A stretch of 64,000 nt of DNA from an uncultured Saprospiraceae bacterium (GCA_937929945.1 CALFUK010000049.1:16625-80624); one strand, 5' to 3'; positions 18,984-28,785 are shown, numbered from the stretch's first letter. Translations and numbers: made by a program. The notes: generated by a model from the sequence alone, not told the origin.

Positions 18984-21108
18984 ATTCCTTAATCAACAAT
19001 TGTAAAATTTCACTTGCGGCCTCAGCGATGACGGTCCCAGGACCGAACACACCGATGACACCTGATTCATATAAGAAGTCATAATCTTGTGGAGGGATGA
19101 CACCTCCCGCGATGACCTTAATGTCGCCTCTGCCAACTGAGGCCAGCGCCTCAATGCTACGGGGTACTAGTGTCTTATGTCCTCCCGCTAAGGATGAGAT
19201 GCCGAGGACGTGCACATCATTCTCTGCCGCCTGTATCGCTGCTTCTTTAGGCGTCTGGAATAGGGGCCCGATATCCACATCGAATCCGATATCAGCAAAG
19301 CTCGTAGCGATGACCTTAGCGCCTCTGTCATGTCCGTCTTGGCCCAGTTTGGCGATCATGATGCGTGGCCGTCTGCCGTCTAATTCAGCGAATTGATCAG
19401 ACAGTGCCTGTGCTTTTTGGAATGCTTCGTTTGATGCTATTTCTTTCAAGTATACGCCTTGTATGGTTTGGTGTTTCGCTGTGTAGCGACCGAACTCTTC
19501 CTCCATGGTAGCGGATATTTCGCCGAGGGTGGCTCTGTGTCTCGCCGCTTCTACAGCAAAAGATAAGAGATTTCCTTCACCTCTATGAGCGCAGAGTCTG
19601 AGTTGGGTGAGTGCTGCCTCTACTTTTGCATTGTCTCTGCTGGCTTTGATGTCTTTGATTCTTTTGATCTGAGATTCTCTGACGGCGGTATTGTCCACTT
19701 GGAGTACATCCAGCACAGGGCTATCCTTTACGGTAAATACATTGACACCTACGATTTGATCTTGACCTGCATCTATTCTGGCCTGCTTTCTGGCCGCTGC
19801 TTCTTCGATACGCATTTTGGGCACTCCTTTTTCTATCGCACTGGCCATGCCTCCCAGACTCTCCACTTCATTGATCAGTGCCCAGGCTTCTTTCATGATT
19901 TCCTGAGTCAAATACTCTACGTAATAAGAGCCTCCCCAAGGGTCTACAGCTTTGGTGATGCCAGTCTCTGTCTGCAGGTATTTCTGTGTGTCTCTGGCTA
20001 TTTTGGCGGAGTAGTCCGTGGGCAGTGCCAAGGCTTCATCCAGCGAATTCGTATGCAGCGACTGAGTGCCACCGAAAATGGCTGCCATAGCTTCGACACA
20101 GGTTCTGCCGATGTTATTGTACGGATCTTGGGCGGTAAGACTCCAGCCAGAGGTCTGGCAGTGGGTACGGAGGGCCATGGATTTTGGATTCTTAGGATCG
20201 AACCGCTGGACGATTTCTGCCCAGATCACACGGGCCGCTCGCATCTTAGCGATCTCCATGAAGAAGTTCATGCCGATGCCCCAAAAGAACGAGATGCGCG
20301 GGGCAAAATCATCGATCTCTAAGCCCGTACTCATACCAGCCTTTAGGTATTCTAATCCATCAGCTAGCGTATAGGCCAGCTCCAAATGGGCGGGCGCACC
20401 AGCCTCATGCATGTGATAGCCGGATACACTGATGGAATTGAACTTGGGCATGTGCTGCGAGCTATACTCGAATATATCAGCAATGATGCGCATGGATGGC
20501 TTAGGCGGATAGATGTAGGTATTGCGCACCATGAATTCCTTCAGGATATCATTTTGGATAGTCCCACTGAGTAGGTGCTGTGCTATGCCCTGCTCTTCCG
20601 CTGCTACGATGTAGAATGCCATGATCGGGATCACGGCACCATTCATGGTCATGGAGACTGACATCTGATCCAGAGGTATCTGATCGAAGAGAATCTTCAT
20701 ATCCTCTACGGAGTCAATGGCGACTCCTGCCATGCCCACATCACCAGGTACTCGCTCGTGATCAGAGTCATAGCCACGGTGTGTAGCCAGATCAAAAGCC
20801 ACGGACAGTCCTTTCTGACCCTGCTCCAGGTTTCGCCTATAGAAGGCATTACTTTTTTCTGCTGTGGAGAATCCTGCATACTGCCTGATGGTCCATGGCC
20901 TGACGGCATACATGGAGCTGTATGGTCCCCTCAGGTATGGTGCTATACCTGACACATAGCCCAGGTGCTCGCACTCAGATATGTCATCGGGTCCGTAGAC
21001 CGACTTGATGTTGATGCCTTCGGGAGTCTTGTGCGTCTCTTTTAGCTCCACACTGGACAGGGGCTTAGTCCTCTTGAATGATATGTTCGAAAAATCAACT
21101 GCTTTCAC
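18973..21108 (-). CDS. mutB: Methylmalonyl-CoA mutase, large (catalytic) subunit
   Basis: Adenosylcobalamin-dependent enzyme converting (R)-methylmalonyl-CoA to succinyl-CoA. The 711 residues contain the substrate-binding TIM barrel (to about 540; [15 protein letters not shown] near 69 and [13 protein letters not shown] near 390 are landmarks) and a complete C-terminal B12-binding domain. That domain has [11 protein letters not shown] near 592, whose histidine is the lower cobalt ligand, followed by the [10 protein letters not shown] segment. It begins 5 nt after the biotin carboxylase gene and overlaps pccB by 11 nt. The companion small subunit is two genes upstream rather than adjacent, as is more usual. 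Confidence 0.96.
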   Translation of the reverse strand: MKAVDFSNISFKRTKPLSSVELKETHKTPEGINIKSVYGPDDISECEHLGYVSGIAPYLRGPYSSMYAVRPWTIRQYAGFSTAEKSNAFYRRNLEQGQKGLSVAFDLATHRGYDSDHERVPGDVGMAGVAIDSVEDMKILFDQIPLDQMSVSMTMNGAVIPIMAFYIVAAEEQGIAQHLLSGTIQNDILKEFMVRNTYIYPPKPSMRIIADIFEYSSQHMPKFNSISVSGYHMHEAGAPAHLELAYTLADGLEYLKAGMSTGLEIDDFAPRISFFWGIGMNFFMEIAKMRAARVIWAEIVQRFDPKNPKSMALRTHCQTSGWSLTAQDPYNNIGRTCVEAMAAIFGGTQSLHTNSLDEALALPTDYSAKIARDTQKYLQTETGITKAVDPWGGSYYVEYLTQEIMKEAWALINEVESLGGMASAIEKGVPKMRIEEAAARKQARIDAGQDQIVGVNVFTVKDSPVLDVLQVDNTAVRESQIKRIKDIKASRDNAKVEAALTQLRLCAHRGEGNLLSFAVEAARHRATLGEISATMEEEFGRYTAKHQTIQGVYLKEIASNEAFQKAQALSDQFAELDGRRPRIMIAKLGQDGHDRGAKVIATSFADIGFDVDIGPLFQTPKEAAIQAAENDVHVLGISSLAGGHKTLVPRSIEALASVGRGDIKVIAGGVIPPQDYDFLYESGVIGVFGPGTVIAEAASEILQLLIKEYEE

Positions 21109-21113
21109 GGTTA

Positions 21114-22586
21114 TTAATTTGAGCTACGTTTAGCATGCCATTCTGGTTTCTCTTGATCGGCTACCGCTATTTTTTCTTTATCCTGCAGGTGAAATTTTAG
21201 TGCGGCTAAGGCAGCTATTTTTTCTACGGGATCCGATTGTACTTCTTCAGGATTGAAATAGTCCTTGACAAAATGAGTGTCAAAATGGCCTGATACGAAT
21301 GCCTCATGCGAACAGGTGAATGCTCCAAAGGGCAGGGTGGTCGCGATGCCTTCTATATGGTAATGATTGATGGCTTCCTTCATTTTATCTATGGCTTCTT
21401 TGCGCGTGTCAGCATAGACAATCAGCTTAGCGATCATGGGATCATAGTAGATGGGTATCTCCATGCCCTCCTCATAGCCATCATCCACTCTAGCCAGCTC
21501 TGGGCCAGGCTTCTGGTATTTTTCTAAAGTGCCTACACTTGGTAGAAATTGATTGTATGGGTCCTCTGCATAGACCCGTAGCTCTAGAGCATGCCCTTTG
21601 ATGCGGAGGTCTTCCTGAGTGAAGGATAGAGCCTCACCTCTGGCTATTTTAATCTGCTCCTCTACGAGATCCACGCCAGTGATCAGCTCTGTGACGGGAT
21701 GCTCCACTTGCAGCCTGGTATTCATTTCTAAAAAGTAAAAATTCAACTGATCATCCAGCAAGAACTCCACTGTGCCTGCCCCCAGATACTGGCAGGATTG
21801 GGCGACTCTCACTGCGGCGGCTCCCATCTCTTCGCGCAGGGCTGGAGTGAGTACGGCTGAGGGTGCTTCTTCCACTACTTTCTGATGTCTGCGCTGTACG
21901 CTGCACTCTCGTTCAAACAGGTGTACGGTGTTGCCATGACTATCAGCGAGCACTTGTATCTCTATGTGTCGGGGTGATTTCACGTATTTCTCAATGAAGA
22001 CTGCGCCATCGCCAAAGGCTGACATGGCCTCGCTGACGGCTCGGTCCATCTGGGACTCAAAGTCAGACTCTTGCTCTACGATTCTCATACCCTTACCTCC
22101 ACCACCGGCAGAGGCTTTAATCAGGATGGGGTAGCCTATGGTCTTGGCAATGGTCTTTGCCTCTCCGATATCGGTGATGGCTTCATCCACACCAGGTACC
22201 ATTGGTATGTCGTAGGCTTTGACGGTATCCTTAGCAGCCAGCTTGCTGCCCATCACCTCTATGGCATGCGCATTAGGCCCGATGAAGGTGATGCCTGCGT
22301 CTGAGACTTGCTTGGCAAAGCCTGCATTTTCACTCAGAAATCCGTAGCCAGGATGAATGCCATCAACGCCCAGCTGCTTTGAGAACTCTATGATTTTATC
22401 TCCGAGTAGATAGGACTGATTGCTGGGAGCTGGTCCCAGCAGGACGGCCTCATCAGCGTAGCGCACATGCGGCGCGTGGCGGTCAGCTTCTGAGTAGACA
22501 GCTACGGTAGCGATACCCATTTTCTTGGCTGTCCTCATGATGCGTAGTGCTATCTCTCCTCTATTGGCGATAAGTATTTTCTTCAT
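21114..22586 (-). CDS. pccA: Biotin carboxylase subunit of acyl-CoA carboxylase
   Basis: ATP-grasp enzyme that carboxylates biotin with bicarbonate. The 490 residues show the biotin carboxylase N-domain ([15 protein letters not shown] at 2-16), the glycine-rich ATP loop [10 protein letters not shown] near 164, [18 protein letters not shown] near 227 and [14 protein letters not shown] near 288, with its catalytic Glu/Arg residues. There is no biotinyl domain on this chain; the separate 157-residue carrier protein two genes upstream should provide it. It overlaps the mutase small-subunit gene by 1 nt and precedes mutB by 5 nt. The N-terminal region would equally fit acetyl-CoA carboxylase AccC. 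Confidence 0.94.
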   Translation of the reverse strand: MKKILIANRGEIALRIMRTAKKMGIATVAVYSEADRHAPHVRYADEAVLLGPAPSNQSYLLGDKIIEFSKQLGVDGIHPGYGFLSENAGFAKQVSDAGITFIGPNAHAIEVMGSKLAAKDTVKAYDIPMVPGVDEAITDIGEAKTIAKTIGYPILIKASAGGGGKGMRIVEQESDFESQMDRAVSEAMSAFGDGAVFIEKYVKSPRHIEIQVLADSHGNTVHLFERECSVQRRHQKVVEEAPSAVLTPALREEMGAAAVRVAQSCQYLGAGTVEFLLDDQLNFYFLEMNTRLQVEHPVTELITGVDLVEEQIKIARGEALSFTQEDLRIKGHALELRVYAEDPYNQFLPSVGTLEKYQKPGPELARVDDGYEEGMEIPIYYDPMIAKLIVYADTRKEAIDKMKEAINHYHIEGIATTLPFGAFTCSHEAFVSGHFDTHFVKDYFNPEEVQSDPVEKIAALAALKFHLQDKEKIAVADQEKPEWHAKRSSN

Positions 22587-23638
22587 CAGGCTTGCTTGTG
22601 TTTTTGTTGGAAAATGCTCCAGGACTGAGTGGCGATTTTATCAGTCAGTGTCTCGATGTAGTAACTTCCCGCTGCAGGATCGATGACTCGATCCATGAAA
22701 GATTCTAACTCCAGCAGGTGATTGATGTTTCGTGATATTCTATGATTGAAAGATGCTTGCTCTGATGCCGTGGTGGAGGGTGGTAGGAATAATTCGTCCA
22801 CGCCGCCGATGAGCGCAGATAGCGCGTGGGGCATCATTTTTATTTTGTTGTAGTCGGCATCTTCTGTCATTGCCTCTTTGGCTATGGTCGCTCGTAGCTG
22901 TGGCATATCCACTTGGATCCCGTAGGCGTCCTGGATTTGGGCCAGGATGAGTTTGAGGGCTCTGATCTTTGAGACATTTACTAAGAACAGGTCAGTCATG
23001 CTGATTTGTATCGTCAGCGCATTCAATACCTCTATGTCCTCCTCTTCTATTTGCTCGATCATGGTGGTGTAGGCCAGTGCAAGCGCAGCAATTTCTTCAG
23101 CCACATCCTGATGGCCTTCAGTCTGAATGATCTGAAATCGACCCAGCGGCAGTTCTTTGTAATAGCTTGCGATTTTATTGACGGGTGTATTGTAGAATCC
23201 GCACTGGATCAGAGATAAATCTTGTTTTTTTTCTTGCTTGGCAATCTGGACGAAATCCGCTACCAGATCTTGCTCCCCGTGAAAGGAAGTGCTGATCCAC
23301 TCCAAGTTGATGCCTTGCAGCAGTTGGCTGAGATCCAGCGTCGGTCCGTGATGAAATGCCAGCGCTGTAGCGCCTCCTTCCAGAGCGGCGATTGCCATTT
23401 CATTGGCTATTTTTTCACCTTTATCTAAGGGGATGAGCTCACCGATTTTCCACTGATTGTCTGACTTGGCACCGATGAGAGGCTCTAATGCAGCATGACT
23501 GAGATCATCCTGATGAGTCAGTGCTGCCTGCCTGATGCTGTCAGTGATGACGAAGTCCAAGTCAGAGAGTGGTCTGCCTTTCAGGTCAGCTTCAGTCTTA
23601 CTGAGCCAGGTATCTTTTGATGTTGGTTTAAAGGGCAT
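22586..23638 (-). CDS. mutA: Methylmalonyl-CoA mutase small subunit, short form
   Basis: A 350-residue relative of the mutase TIM barrel. Matches include FKPTSKDTWLSKTEADLKG at the start, VQIAKQEKKQD, the SMTDLFLVNVSKIRALKLIL stretch and VIDPAAGSYYIETLTDKIA near 315-333. In heterodimeric mutases this subunit is non-catalytic and stabilises the large one. It stops about 17 residues after the SYYIE landmark, so it lacks both the rest of the barrel and any B12 domain; related Bacteroidota subunits are, from memory, about 100 residues longer. The reading frame ends cleanly and overlaps both neighbours by 1 nt, so this looks like a settled short form rather than a fresh break. Confidence 0.85.
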   Translation of the reverse strand: MPFKPTSKDTWLSKTEADLKGRPLSDLDFVITDSIRQAALTHQDDLSHAALEPLIGAKSDNQWKIGELIPLDKGEKIANEMAIAALEGGATALAFHHGPTLDLSQLLQGINLEWISTSFHGEQDLVADFVQIAKQEKKQDLSLIQCGFYNTPVNKIASYYKELPLGRFQIIQTEGHQDVAEEIAALALAYTTMIEQIEEEDIEVLNALTIQISMTDLFLVNVSKIRALKLILAQIQDAYGIQVDMPQLRATIAKEAMTEDADYNKIKMMPHALSALIGGVDELFLPPSTTASEQASFNHRISRNINHLLELESFMDRVIDPAAGSYYIETLTDKIATQSWSIFQQKHKQA

Positions 23639-24111
23639 TATTCCATTTCGATTAGTATTTGGCCTTTCTCCACAGGGGTAGCCTTTGAGACCAGAATTTG
23701 TTTTACCACGCCTACACCTTGAGCTTTGATGACATTTTCCATTTTCATGGCTTCCAGGATCAGAAGTGGTGATCCTGTCTCTACCTCATCACCAGGCTGC
23801 ACCAGTAGCTCTAAGAGCAGTCCTGGCATGGGCGCTTTCACATCTTTGATGATCTTTATTTCTTCTCTGGAGAAGCCCAGCTGGTCAATCAGTTGGTCAT
23901 ACTCATCTTCAATAGCCACATCGATCCGTTGACCATCTATCTCGACTTGATAGGTCTTAGTATCCAAGTCTCTGGCGATGCACTTTACCGTGTATGATTT
24001 ATGGCCCTGTATGATACTGAGTTCATCGGTACCAGAGGATATGAGATCGGCAGCTTGGATATCATCTTCTGAGAGATCGTAGTCTTGGCTTCCTATTTTG
24101 AGTTTATACAT
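23638..24111 (-). CDS. Biotin carboxyl carrier protein of acyl-CoA carboxylase
   Basis: A 157-residue protein with a C-terminal biotinyl domain (about 88-157) holding the biotinylation motif EAMKMEN, the modified lysine being near residue 122, flanked by PMPGLLLELLVQPGDEVETG and PVEKGQILIEME. The N-terminal 85 residues form a small beta-rich domain seen in carriers that dock onto acyl-CoA carboxylases. It shuttles biotin between the separate biotin carboxylase and carboxyltransferase of this operon. It overlaps the mutase small subunit by 1 nt and follows the enoyl-CoA hydratase by 16 nt. Confidence 0.93.
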   Translation of the reverse strand: MYKLKIGSQDYDLSEDDIQAADLISSGTDELSIIQGHKSYTVKCIARDLDTKTYQVEIDGQRIDVAIEDEYDQLIDQLGFSREEIKIIKDVKAPMPGLLLELLVQPGDEVETGSPLLILEAMKMENVIKAQGVGVVKQILVSKATPVEKGQILIEME

Positions 24112-24127
24112 AGCGACGAGTTGTAGA

Positions 24128-24913
24128 TTATACTCCTTTGAAATTGGCTTTTCTTTTTTCTATGAATGCAGCAGCCCCTTCTTGAAAATCCGCTGAGGCA
24201 GTGAGCATACCAAAGGCTTCGCATTCTGTATCATAACCGTTAGCACCCTCGGTCTCGCAGGCATTGATGGCTTTGATTGATTCTGCTATGGCGAGTGGTG
24301 CTTTCTTAATGATTTTGGTGGCGATTTCTCTAGCCTTGGCCACTTCTTCACCGGGCTCTGTGACCTGGTTAGCCAGACCTATTCTGTAAGCTTCAGCTGC
24401 ATCGATCATATCACCTGTCAGGATGAGCTCCATGGCCCTGCCCCGACCTACCAGCTTAGTCAGTCTCTGTGTGCCCCCATAGCCTGGTAGGATACCCAGA
24501 TTGACTTCTGGCTGGCCAAACTTAGCTTTGGATGATGCCACTCTGATGTGGCAGGCCATGGCCAGCTCGCAGCCGCCACCCAAGGCATAGCCATTCACGG
24601 CTGCTATGACAGGCTTGGGAAAGTTCTCGATGGCAAAAAAGATGTCATGGCCCCGCTTAGCGAATTGGCCGCCTTCACCTGCTGGGATATGTAAGAATTC
24701 TTTGATGTCCGCACCAGCCACGAATGACTTATCCCCCGCACCCGTGATGATCACGGCTTTCACCTGCTCATCATTTTTCAGGTCTTCACTGAAGGCTTGG
24801 TCCAGCTCTTTGAGTGTGAGGCCGTTCAGCGCATTCAGTGCTTTGGGCCTGTTGATGGTCAATAGGACAATGCCCTCTTGATTATCTATACTTAGGTTTT
24901 CGTAGTTGCTCAT
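24128..24913 (-). CDS. Enoyl-CoA hydratase
   Basis: Crotonase-family hydratase of fatty-acid or amino-acid beta-oxidation, adding water across trans-2-enoyl-CoA. The 261 residues show the oxyanion-hole loops SFVAGADIKEF near 62-72 and YALGGGCELAMACH near 109-122, and the catalytic glutamate region GQPEVNLGILPGYGGTQRL near 137-155. It lies 2 nt after the thiolase gene and 16 nt before the biotin carrier gene. The natural chain length is not readable. No 3-hydroxyacyl-CoA dehydrogenase gene accompanies it here. Confidence 0.94.
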   Translation of the reverse strand: MSNYENLSIDNQEGIVLLTINRPKALNALNGLTLKELDQAFSEDLKNDEQVKAVIITGAGDKSFVAGADIKEFLHIPAGEGGQFAKRGHDIFFAIENFPKPVIAAVNGYALGGGCELAMACHIRVASSKAKFGQPEVNLGILPGYGGTQRLTKLVGRGRAMELILTGDMIDAAEAYRIGLANQVTEPGEEVAKAREIATKIIKKAPLAIAESIKAINACETEGANGYDTECEAFGMLTASADFQEGAAAFIEKRKANFKGV

Positions 24914-24915
24914 AC

Positions 24916-26094
24916 TTATACTTTTTCGATGATGAGAGCTGATGCACCACCACCGCCATTGCAGATGGCAGCCAGCCCCTTAGAGGCTCCGTGCTGGTGT
25001 AATACATTGCAGAGAGTCGTCACGATCCTTGCGCCTGAAGCGCCGAGAGGATGCCCTACAGATACGGCTCCACCGAATACATTGACCTTAGCAGGATCCA
25101 CATCCAGTAGTTTGTTGTAGACTAATGGTACCACGCTGAATGCTTCATTCACTTCGAAGTAGTCAATGTCTCTGATGCTCATGCCTGCTCTTTCTAAGGC
25201 GACTGGAGTGGCCTTAGCAGGTGCTGTGGTGAACCATTCAGGCTCATGAGCGGCATCGGCAAAGCTGACGATTCTAGCTATTGGTGTCAGGCCCAGTTCT
25301 TTTACTTTGCGCTCGCTGGCTAAGACCAAGGCCGCTGCACCATCATTGATGGTAGAGGCATTGGCAGCTGTCACCGTACCATCCTTGCTGAAGGCAGCCC
25401 TGAGCTTAGGTATTTTATCAAAATTGACCTTTTTAGGCTCTTCGTCTTCCGTCATGACGACTGGATCTCCCTTTCTCTGGGGGATGGAGTAGGGTGCTAT
25501 TTCAGCACTGAGCTGCCCGCTTTCCGTTGCTTTGACAGAGTTTTGATATGATCTGATGGCATACGCATCTTGATCTTCTCTTGTGATGTCGTATTTGGCA
25601 GCTGTAGCATCGCCAAATGCACCCATGACACCTTGATCAAAGGCATCCATGAGACCATCTTTAGCCAGTCCATCGACCAGTGTACTGTCTCCATATTTAT
25701 ATCCAAATCTTGCTTTTGGTACGTAGTAGGGGACAGCAGACATATTCTCCATGCCTCCTGCTACGACGATGTCATTGTGCCCTAGCATGATGCTCTGAGC
25801 ACCGATCATGATGGCTTTCGCTCCTGAAGAGCAGACCTTATTCACCGTGGTACAGGGTACCGTATTAGGAATACCAGCATATATAGCAGCTTGTCTTGCA
25901 GGTGCTTGACCAAGATTAGCGGAACAGACATTACCAAAAAATACTTCATCTACCATGGCAGCATTGACGCCGGCATGTCCTAAGGCTGCTTCTATGCTGT
26001 GAGCTCCCAATCTAGTAGCGGGTATTGACGATAGCATGCCTCCGAAGCTACCGAGTGGGGTACGTTTAGCAGCGCAAATAAAAACTGTCTCCAT
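24916..26094 (-). CDS. Acetyl-CoA C-acyltransferase (thiolase)
   Basis: Thiolase II/beta-ketothiolase of 392 residues, which cleaves or forms 3-ketoacyl-CoA with coenzyme A. The nucleophile is Cys88 in NKVCSSGAKAI; the acid/base pair is the His in VSVGHPLGASGARI near 348 and the Cys of AICNGGGGAS near 378. First gene of the seven-gene leftward operon that leads on to propionyl-CoA carboxylase and methylmalonyl-CoA mutase, which suggests breakdown of odd-chain or branched-chain acyl groups. A TAnnTTTG element lies about 33 nt upstream. It diverges from the ECF sigma factor gene. Confidence 0.95.
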   Translation of the reverse strand: METVFICAAKRTPLGSFGGMLSSIPATRLGAHSIEAALGHAGVNAAMVDEVFFGNVCSANLGQAPARQAAIYAGIPNTVPCTTVNKVCSSGAKAIMIGAQSIMLGHNDIVVAGGMENMSAVPYYVPKARFGYKYGDSTLVDGLAKDGLMDAFDQGVMGAFGDATAAKYDITREDQDAYAIRSYQNSVKATESGQLSAEIAPYSIPQRKGDPVVMTEDEEPKKVNFDKIPKLRAAFSKDGTVTAANASTINDGAAALVLASERKVKELGLTPIARIVSFADAAHEPEWFTTAPAKATPVALERAGMSIRDIDYFEVNEAFSVVPLVYNKLLDVDPAKVNVFGGAVSVGHPLGASGARIVTTLCNVLHQHGASKGLAAICNGGGGASALIIEKV

Positions 26095-26097
26095 TTG

Positions 26098-26134
26098 TTA
26101 ATTAAATTAATTGTTAACTAAGTGTACAAATATA
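26098..26134 (-). promoter_or_regulatory. Promoter and AT-rich palindrome before the thiolase operon
   Basis: Positions 26134-26127 read leftward give TATATTTG, an exact Bacteroidota -7 element about 33 nt before the thiolase ATG. Between it and the start codon, TTAATTAAATTAA (26098-26110) is a perfect inverted repeat around one base, a possible regulator site, though such AT-rich symmetry also arises by chance. No clear -33 TTTG is seen. Confidence 0.45.
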
Positions 26135-26322
26135 ATGTAAAAATGACCTGATAGTTTGTTTTGCAGGCCAATACTTAATGAGTACATTTTAAAATTTCGA
26201 AGTTAATAACGAAACCACAATGGGTGGTCCTATATTAGATTTAATATCTCAGTAATTAAATTTTATGCTGATGCAACCTATCTGTTTAATCTGAGTCTTT
26301 TGCTTTAGAAACTATCTTATAC

Positions 26323-26859
26323 TTGGAAAAACTTGACTATCAACGAGATTTGATCGAGCTGTGTAAAGCTGGGGACAGAGATGCCCAGTTTAGACTGTAC
26401 AGGAAGTATTCTGATGCTATGTATAACATATGCCTGAGGATGCTGAAGCATGAGATGGATGCTGAGGATGTGCTGCAGATGTCATTTGTGAAGATATTCA
26501 AAAGTCTAAATCAATACGAGTACAAGTCGACACCAGGTGCGTGGATCAAGCGGATCATTGTGAACAATTGCATTGATCATTTAAAAAAACGCAAAATGTA
26601 CTTTGAAGAGATCACAGATCGGATAGAGATAGTGGAAGACATCAATGAAGAGCCTGACTACAATGTGGATATTGTCAAAGAGGCTGTCAAAGAGCTTGCG
26701 GATGGGTACCGGGCTGTTTTCACCATGTACGCTTTTGAGGGCTATGATCATAATGAGATAGCAGAAATCTTAGGCACCTCTCAGGCTAATAGTAAGTCTC
26801 AATACAGCCGAGCAAAGCAACATGTCAAGAGAATCATAGCTGAAAAATACAATCGATAA
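26323..26859 (+). CDS. ECF-type RNA polymerase sigma factor
   Basis: A 178-residue sigma-70 family factor of the extracytoplasmic-function type. Region 2 includes YSDAMYNICLRMLKHEMDAEDVLQ (about 28-51) for core binding and -10 recognition; region 4 is the helix-turn-helix HNEIAEILGTSQANSKSQYSRAK (about 146-168). The start is TTG at 26323 (MEKLDYQRDL), as no in-frame ATG lies close upstream. It precedes a single-span protein by 9 nt, the usual arrangement of a sigma factor with its anti-sigma partner, and that gene overlaps the DUF4097-like gene. Confidence 0.92.
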   Translation: MEKLDYQRDLIELCKAGDRDAQFRLYRKYSDAMYNICLRMLKHEMDAEDVLQMSFVKIFKSLNQYEYKSTPGAWIKRIIVNNCIDHLKKRKMYFEEITDRIEIVEDINEEPDYNVDIVKEAVKELADGYRAVFTMYAFEGYDHNEIAEILGTSQANSKSQYSRAKQHVKRIIAEKYNR

Positions 26860-26868
26860 TAAAGTAAA

Positions 26869-27408
26869 ATGCAGAAAGATAAATTAGAGGCATACATAGA
26901 ATCTAAGCAAAGGGAGTTTAATAATGAGAAGGCACCTGCATTAGTGTGGACGGCGATCGAGAAGGAGCTGGATAAGAAGCCAGAGAAGCCAGTCTTCAGA
27001 CTCGGGTTTTTCCTCTCTATTGCGGCAGCCGCGGCAGTCCTGATCTGTGCAGGCGTGGCCATGGGTATACAGTATGCGAAGCCTTCCTTAGAGAGTAAGC
27101 TATTAGCCACACACCCGGATTATCTCGAAGCAGAGAAGCACTACCAGCAGATGGTCAATTATAAAATAGATAAGGTCCAAGCATTGGGCCAGCAAGAGAT
27201 CGTGCAGCAGGACTTGAAGCAGCTGGATGCAGTCTACCAAGAACTTAAAAGCGAGCTATTATCAGAAGGCGTCGGCGACGAAGAGATGATCGTCGAAGCG
27301 ATGATAGAGCACTATAAATCAAAACTCGAATTACTATCTATCGTATTAGATAAATTACAAAGTCAGGACAAATTAAACCTCAATCAAGATGAGAAAGTCA
27401 ATATGTAA
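26869..27408 (+). CDS. Single-span protein, probable anti-sigma factor
   Basis: A 179-residue protein with one membrane segment (about 44-66, rich in Ala/Val), a short cytoplasmic N-terminus of about 40 residues with a helical start (KDKLEAYIESKQREFNNEK) and a C-terminal helical, charged extracytoplasmic part with coiled-coil character (KIDKVQALGQQEIVQQDLKQLDAVYQEL). No sequence family is obvious, but its place directly after an ECF sigma gene and its topology fit an anti-sigma factor. It overlaps the next gene by 20 nt. Confidence 0.7.
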   Translation: MQKDKLEAYIESKQREFNNEKAPALVWTAIEKELDKKPEKPVFRLGFFLSIAAAAAVLICAGVAMGIQYAKPSLESKLLATHPDYLEAEKHYQQMVNYKIDKVQALGQQEIVQQDLKQLDAVYQELKSELLSEGVGDEEMIVEAMIEHYKSKLELLSIVLDKLQSQDKLNLNQDEKVNM

Positions 27409-28504
27409 ATTCCTCATTCTGCTGGTCGGACTTGTGCCAATGAGCACGCTCCAATCCAGAGAGTACCAAAAGGAAATCAATAAAGAATTCAGCATCAGCA
27501 GCGATGCCATCATCGATATAGAATCCAGACATGGTAATATCAATTTTGTCTTGGGTGATCAAGATAAGGTCAGCTTTGATATTCTGATCACGGTGGATGC
27601 CAGCAGTGAAAAGAAAGCTCAGGCCATCCTGGATGGGATAACTGTGGATTTTGATGCATCGACCAGAAGAGTATCAGCTACGACTGAGCTGGATGTCGAT
27701 TCAGGTGGGAGCTCATGGAAAGGTTGGTTCGGCGGAAACTGGAATAATGACATCAGCTTTGATATAGACTATACCGTCACCCTGCCTGCGACAGCTCAGA
27801 TTGTGATTGATCACGCCTTTGGTGATGTAATTATACCGAGTATGGATAGTGATTTAGACATAGACATCAAGCACGGTAATGGCAGAATAGGTGATATCAC
27901 TGGCAATGCTGACATCGAGCTAAAGCATGGTAAAATCGATATGGGTGACGCCGCGGATCTTGATTTGGAGTTTCATCATTCGTCACTGACCGTGGATCGG
28001 GCTCAAATGGTGGAGGTGGATATGTCACACTCAGACTTCGAGCTGAAAGAAGCTGTAGAAGTAGATATCGAATCCCGACACAGCGACATCACCATCGGCA
28101 CTGTCCAACGACTCACGAATGATGGAAAATTTGATGATTTTGATATTGAGTGGGTTTCAGTGGTGGAGCTTGACGGAGGCTTTAGTGATATCAACATTGA
28201 TTGGCTGGATAAAGAGGGCAGCTTCTACCTACAGCACGGAGAATTAGAAATAGAAGATGTAGCTAAGCAGGCTGCATCGATTGATATCGACAGTCAGCAT
28301 ACCGGAGTGATGCTGGACCTGCAGCACGGCTTCAGCTTTGATTTTGACGGAGAGCACGTGAAGCCTAAATTTAGAAATAAGCCTGACTACACTCATGTGG
28401 ATGATGAGTCACACAGCTATGAGTACAGAGGGAGCTATGGGTCTGATCCTGTATTGAAATTGCTGGTGGAGATGCAGCATGGGTCATTTAGGGTGGGGAA
28501 TTAG
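27389..28504 (+). CDS. DUF4097-like exported solenoid protein
   Basis: A 371-residue exported protein (hydrophobic signal segment about 5-20) made of short beta-strand repeats, as in DUF4097/putative auto-transporter adhesin proteins that often sit with Bacteroidota ECF sigma loci. At least nine repeats carry a histidine at the same turn: SRHGN, IKHGN, LKHGK, FHHSS, MSHSD, SRHSD, LQHGE, SQHTG, LQHGF and MQHGS. The strand spacing is about 20 residues, which could stack these histidines along one face. It is translated from within the end of the preceding gene. The function is unknown; cell-envelope sensing or adhesion are guesses. A terminator follows. Confidence 0.75.
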   Translation: MRKSICKFLILLVGLVPMSTLQSREYQKEINKEFSISSDAIIDIESRHGNINFVLGDQDKVSFDILITVDASSEKKAQAILDGITVDFDASTRRVSATTELDVDSGGSSWKGWFGGNWNNDISFDIDYTVTLPATAQIVIDHAFGDVIIPSMDSDLDIDIKHGNGRIGDITGNADIELKHGKIDMGDAADLDLEFHHSSLTVDRAQMVEVDMSHSDFELKEAVEVDIESRHSDITIGTVQRLTNDGKFDDFDIEWVSVVELDGGFSDINIDWLDKEGSFYLQHGELEIEDVAKQAASIDIDSQHTGVMLDLQHGFSFDFDGEHVKPKFRNKPDYTHVDDESHSYEYRGSYGSDPVLKLLVEMQHGSFRVGN

Positions 28505-28532
28505 GAAAGTAGATTAGGCAAAGCTTCATTAT

Positions 28533-28575
28533 AATGGCTATCGATTAATAATTGATGGCCATTTGTTATTGTGTT
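28533..28575 (+). terminator. Intrinsic terminator after the sigma-factor operon
   Basis: AATGGCTATCGAT (28533-28545) pairs with ATTGATGGCCATT (28551-28563) over 13 pairs, two of them G-U, with a five-base loop, then a T-rich tail (TTTGTTATTGTGTT region). It lies 29 nt after the rightward gene's stop. Confidence 0.7.
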
Positions 28576-28723
28576 ATCTCAGGAAATCAAAAGGCCGATA
28601 CCCGCCAAGAATTTTGCTGAAGTGAAATGTCGTAAAGCAAGAGAATGAAAGAAATCCTGTCTCGTGAGAAAGAAGAAATCAATCTATAGCCTTTGTGCAG
28701 CAGATACTTGATATAAGCTCTAC

Positions 28724-28763
28724 TACAATAAAAATAGGATGTCATTACTAAATGACACCCTAT
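28724..28763 (-). terminator. Intrinsic terminator of the metalloprotease gene
   Basis: Read leftward, the arm at 28763-28751 pairs with 28746-28734 over 13 positions (one G-U on this strand), with a four-base loop, followed by TTTTATT. It starts 23 nt after the metalloprotease stop. Together with the rightward terminator it closes both convergent transcripts. Confidence 0.75.
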
Positions 28764-28785
28764 GTATTTATGTTTATAAAGCTGA

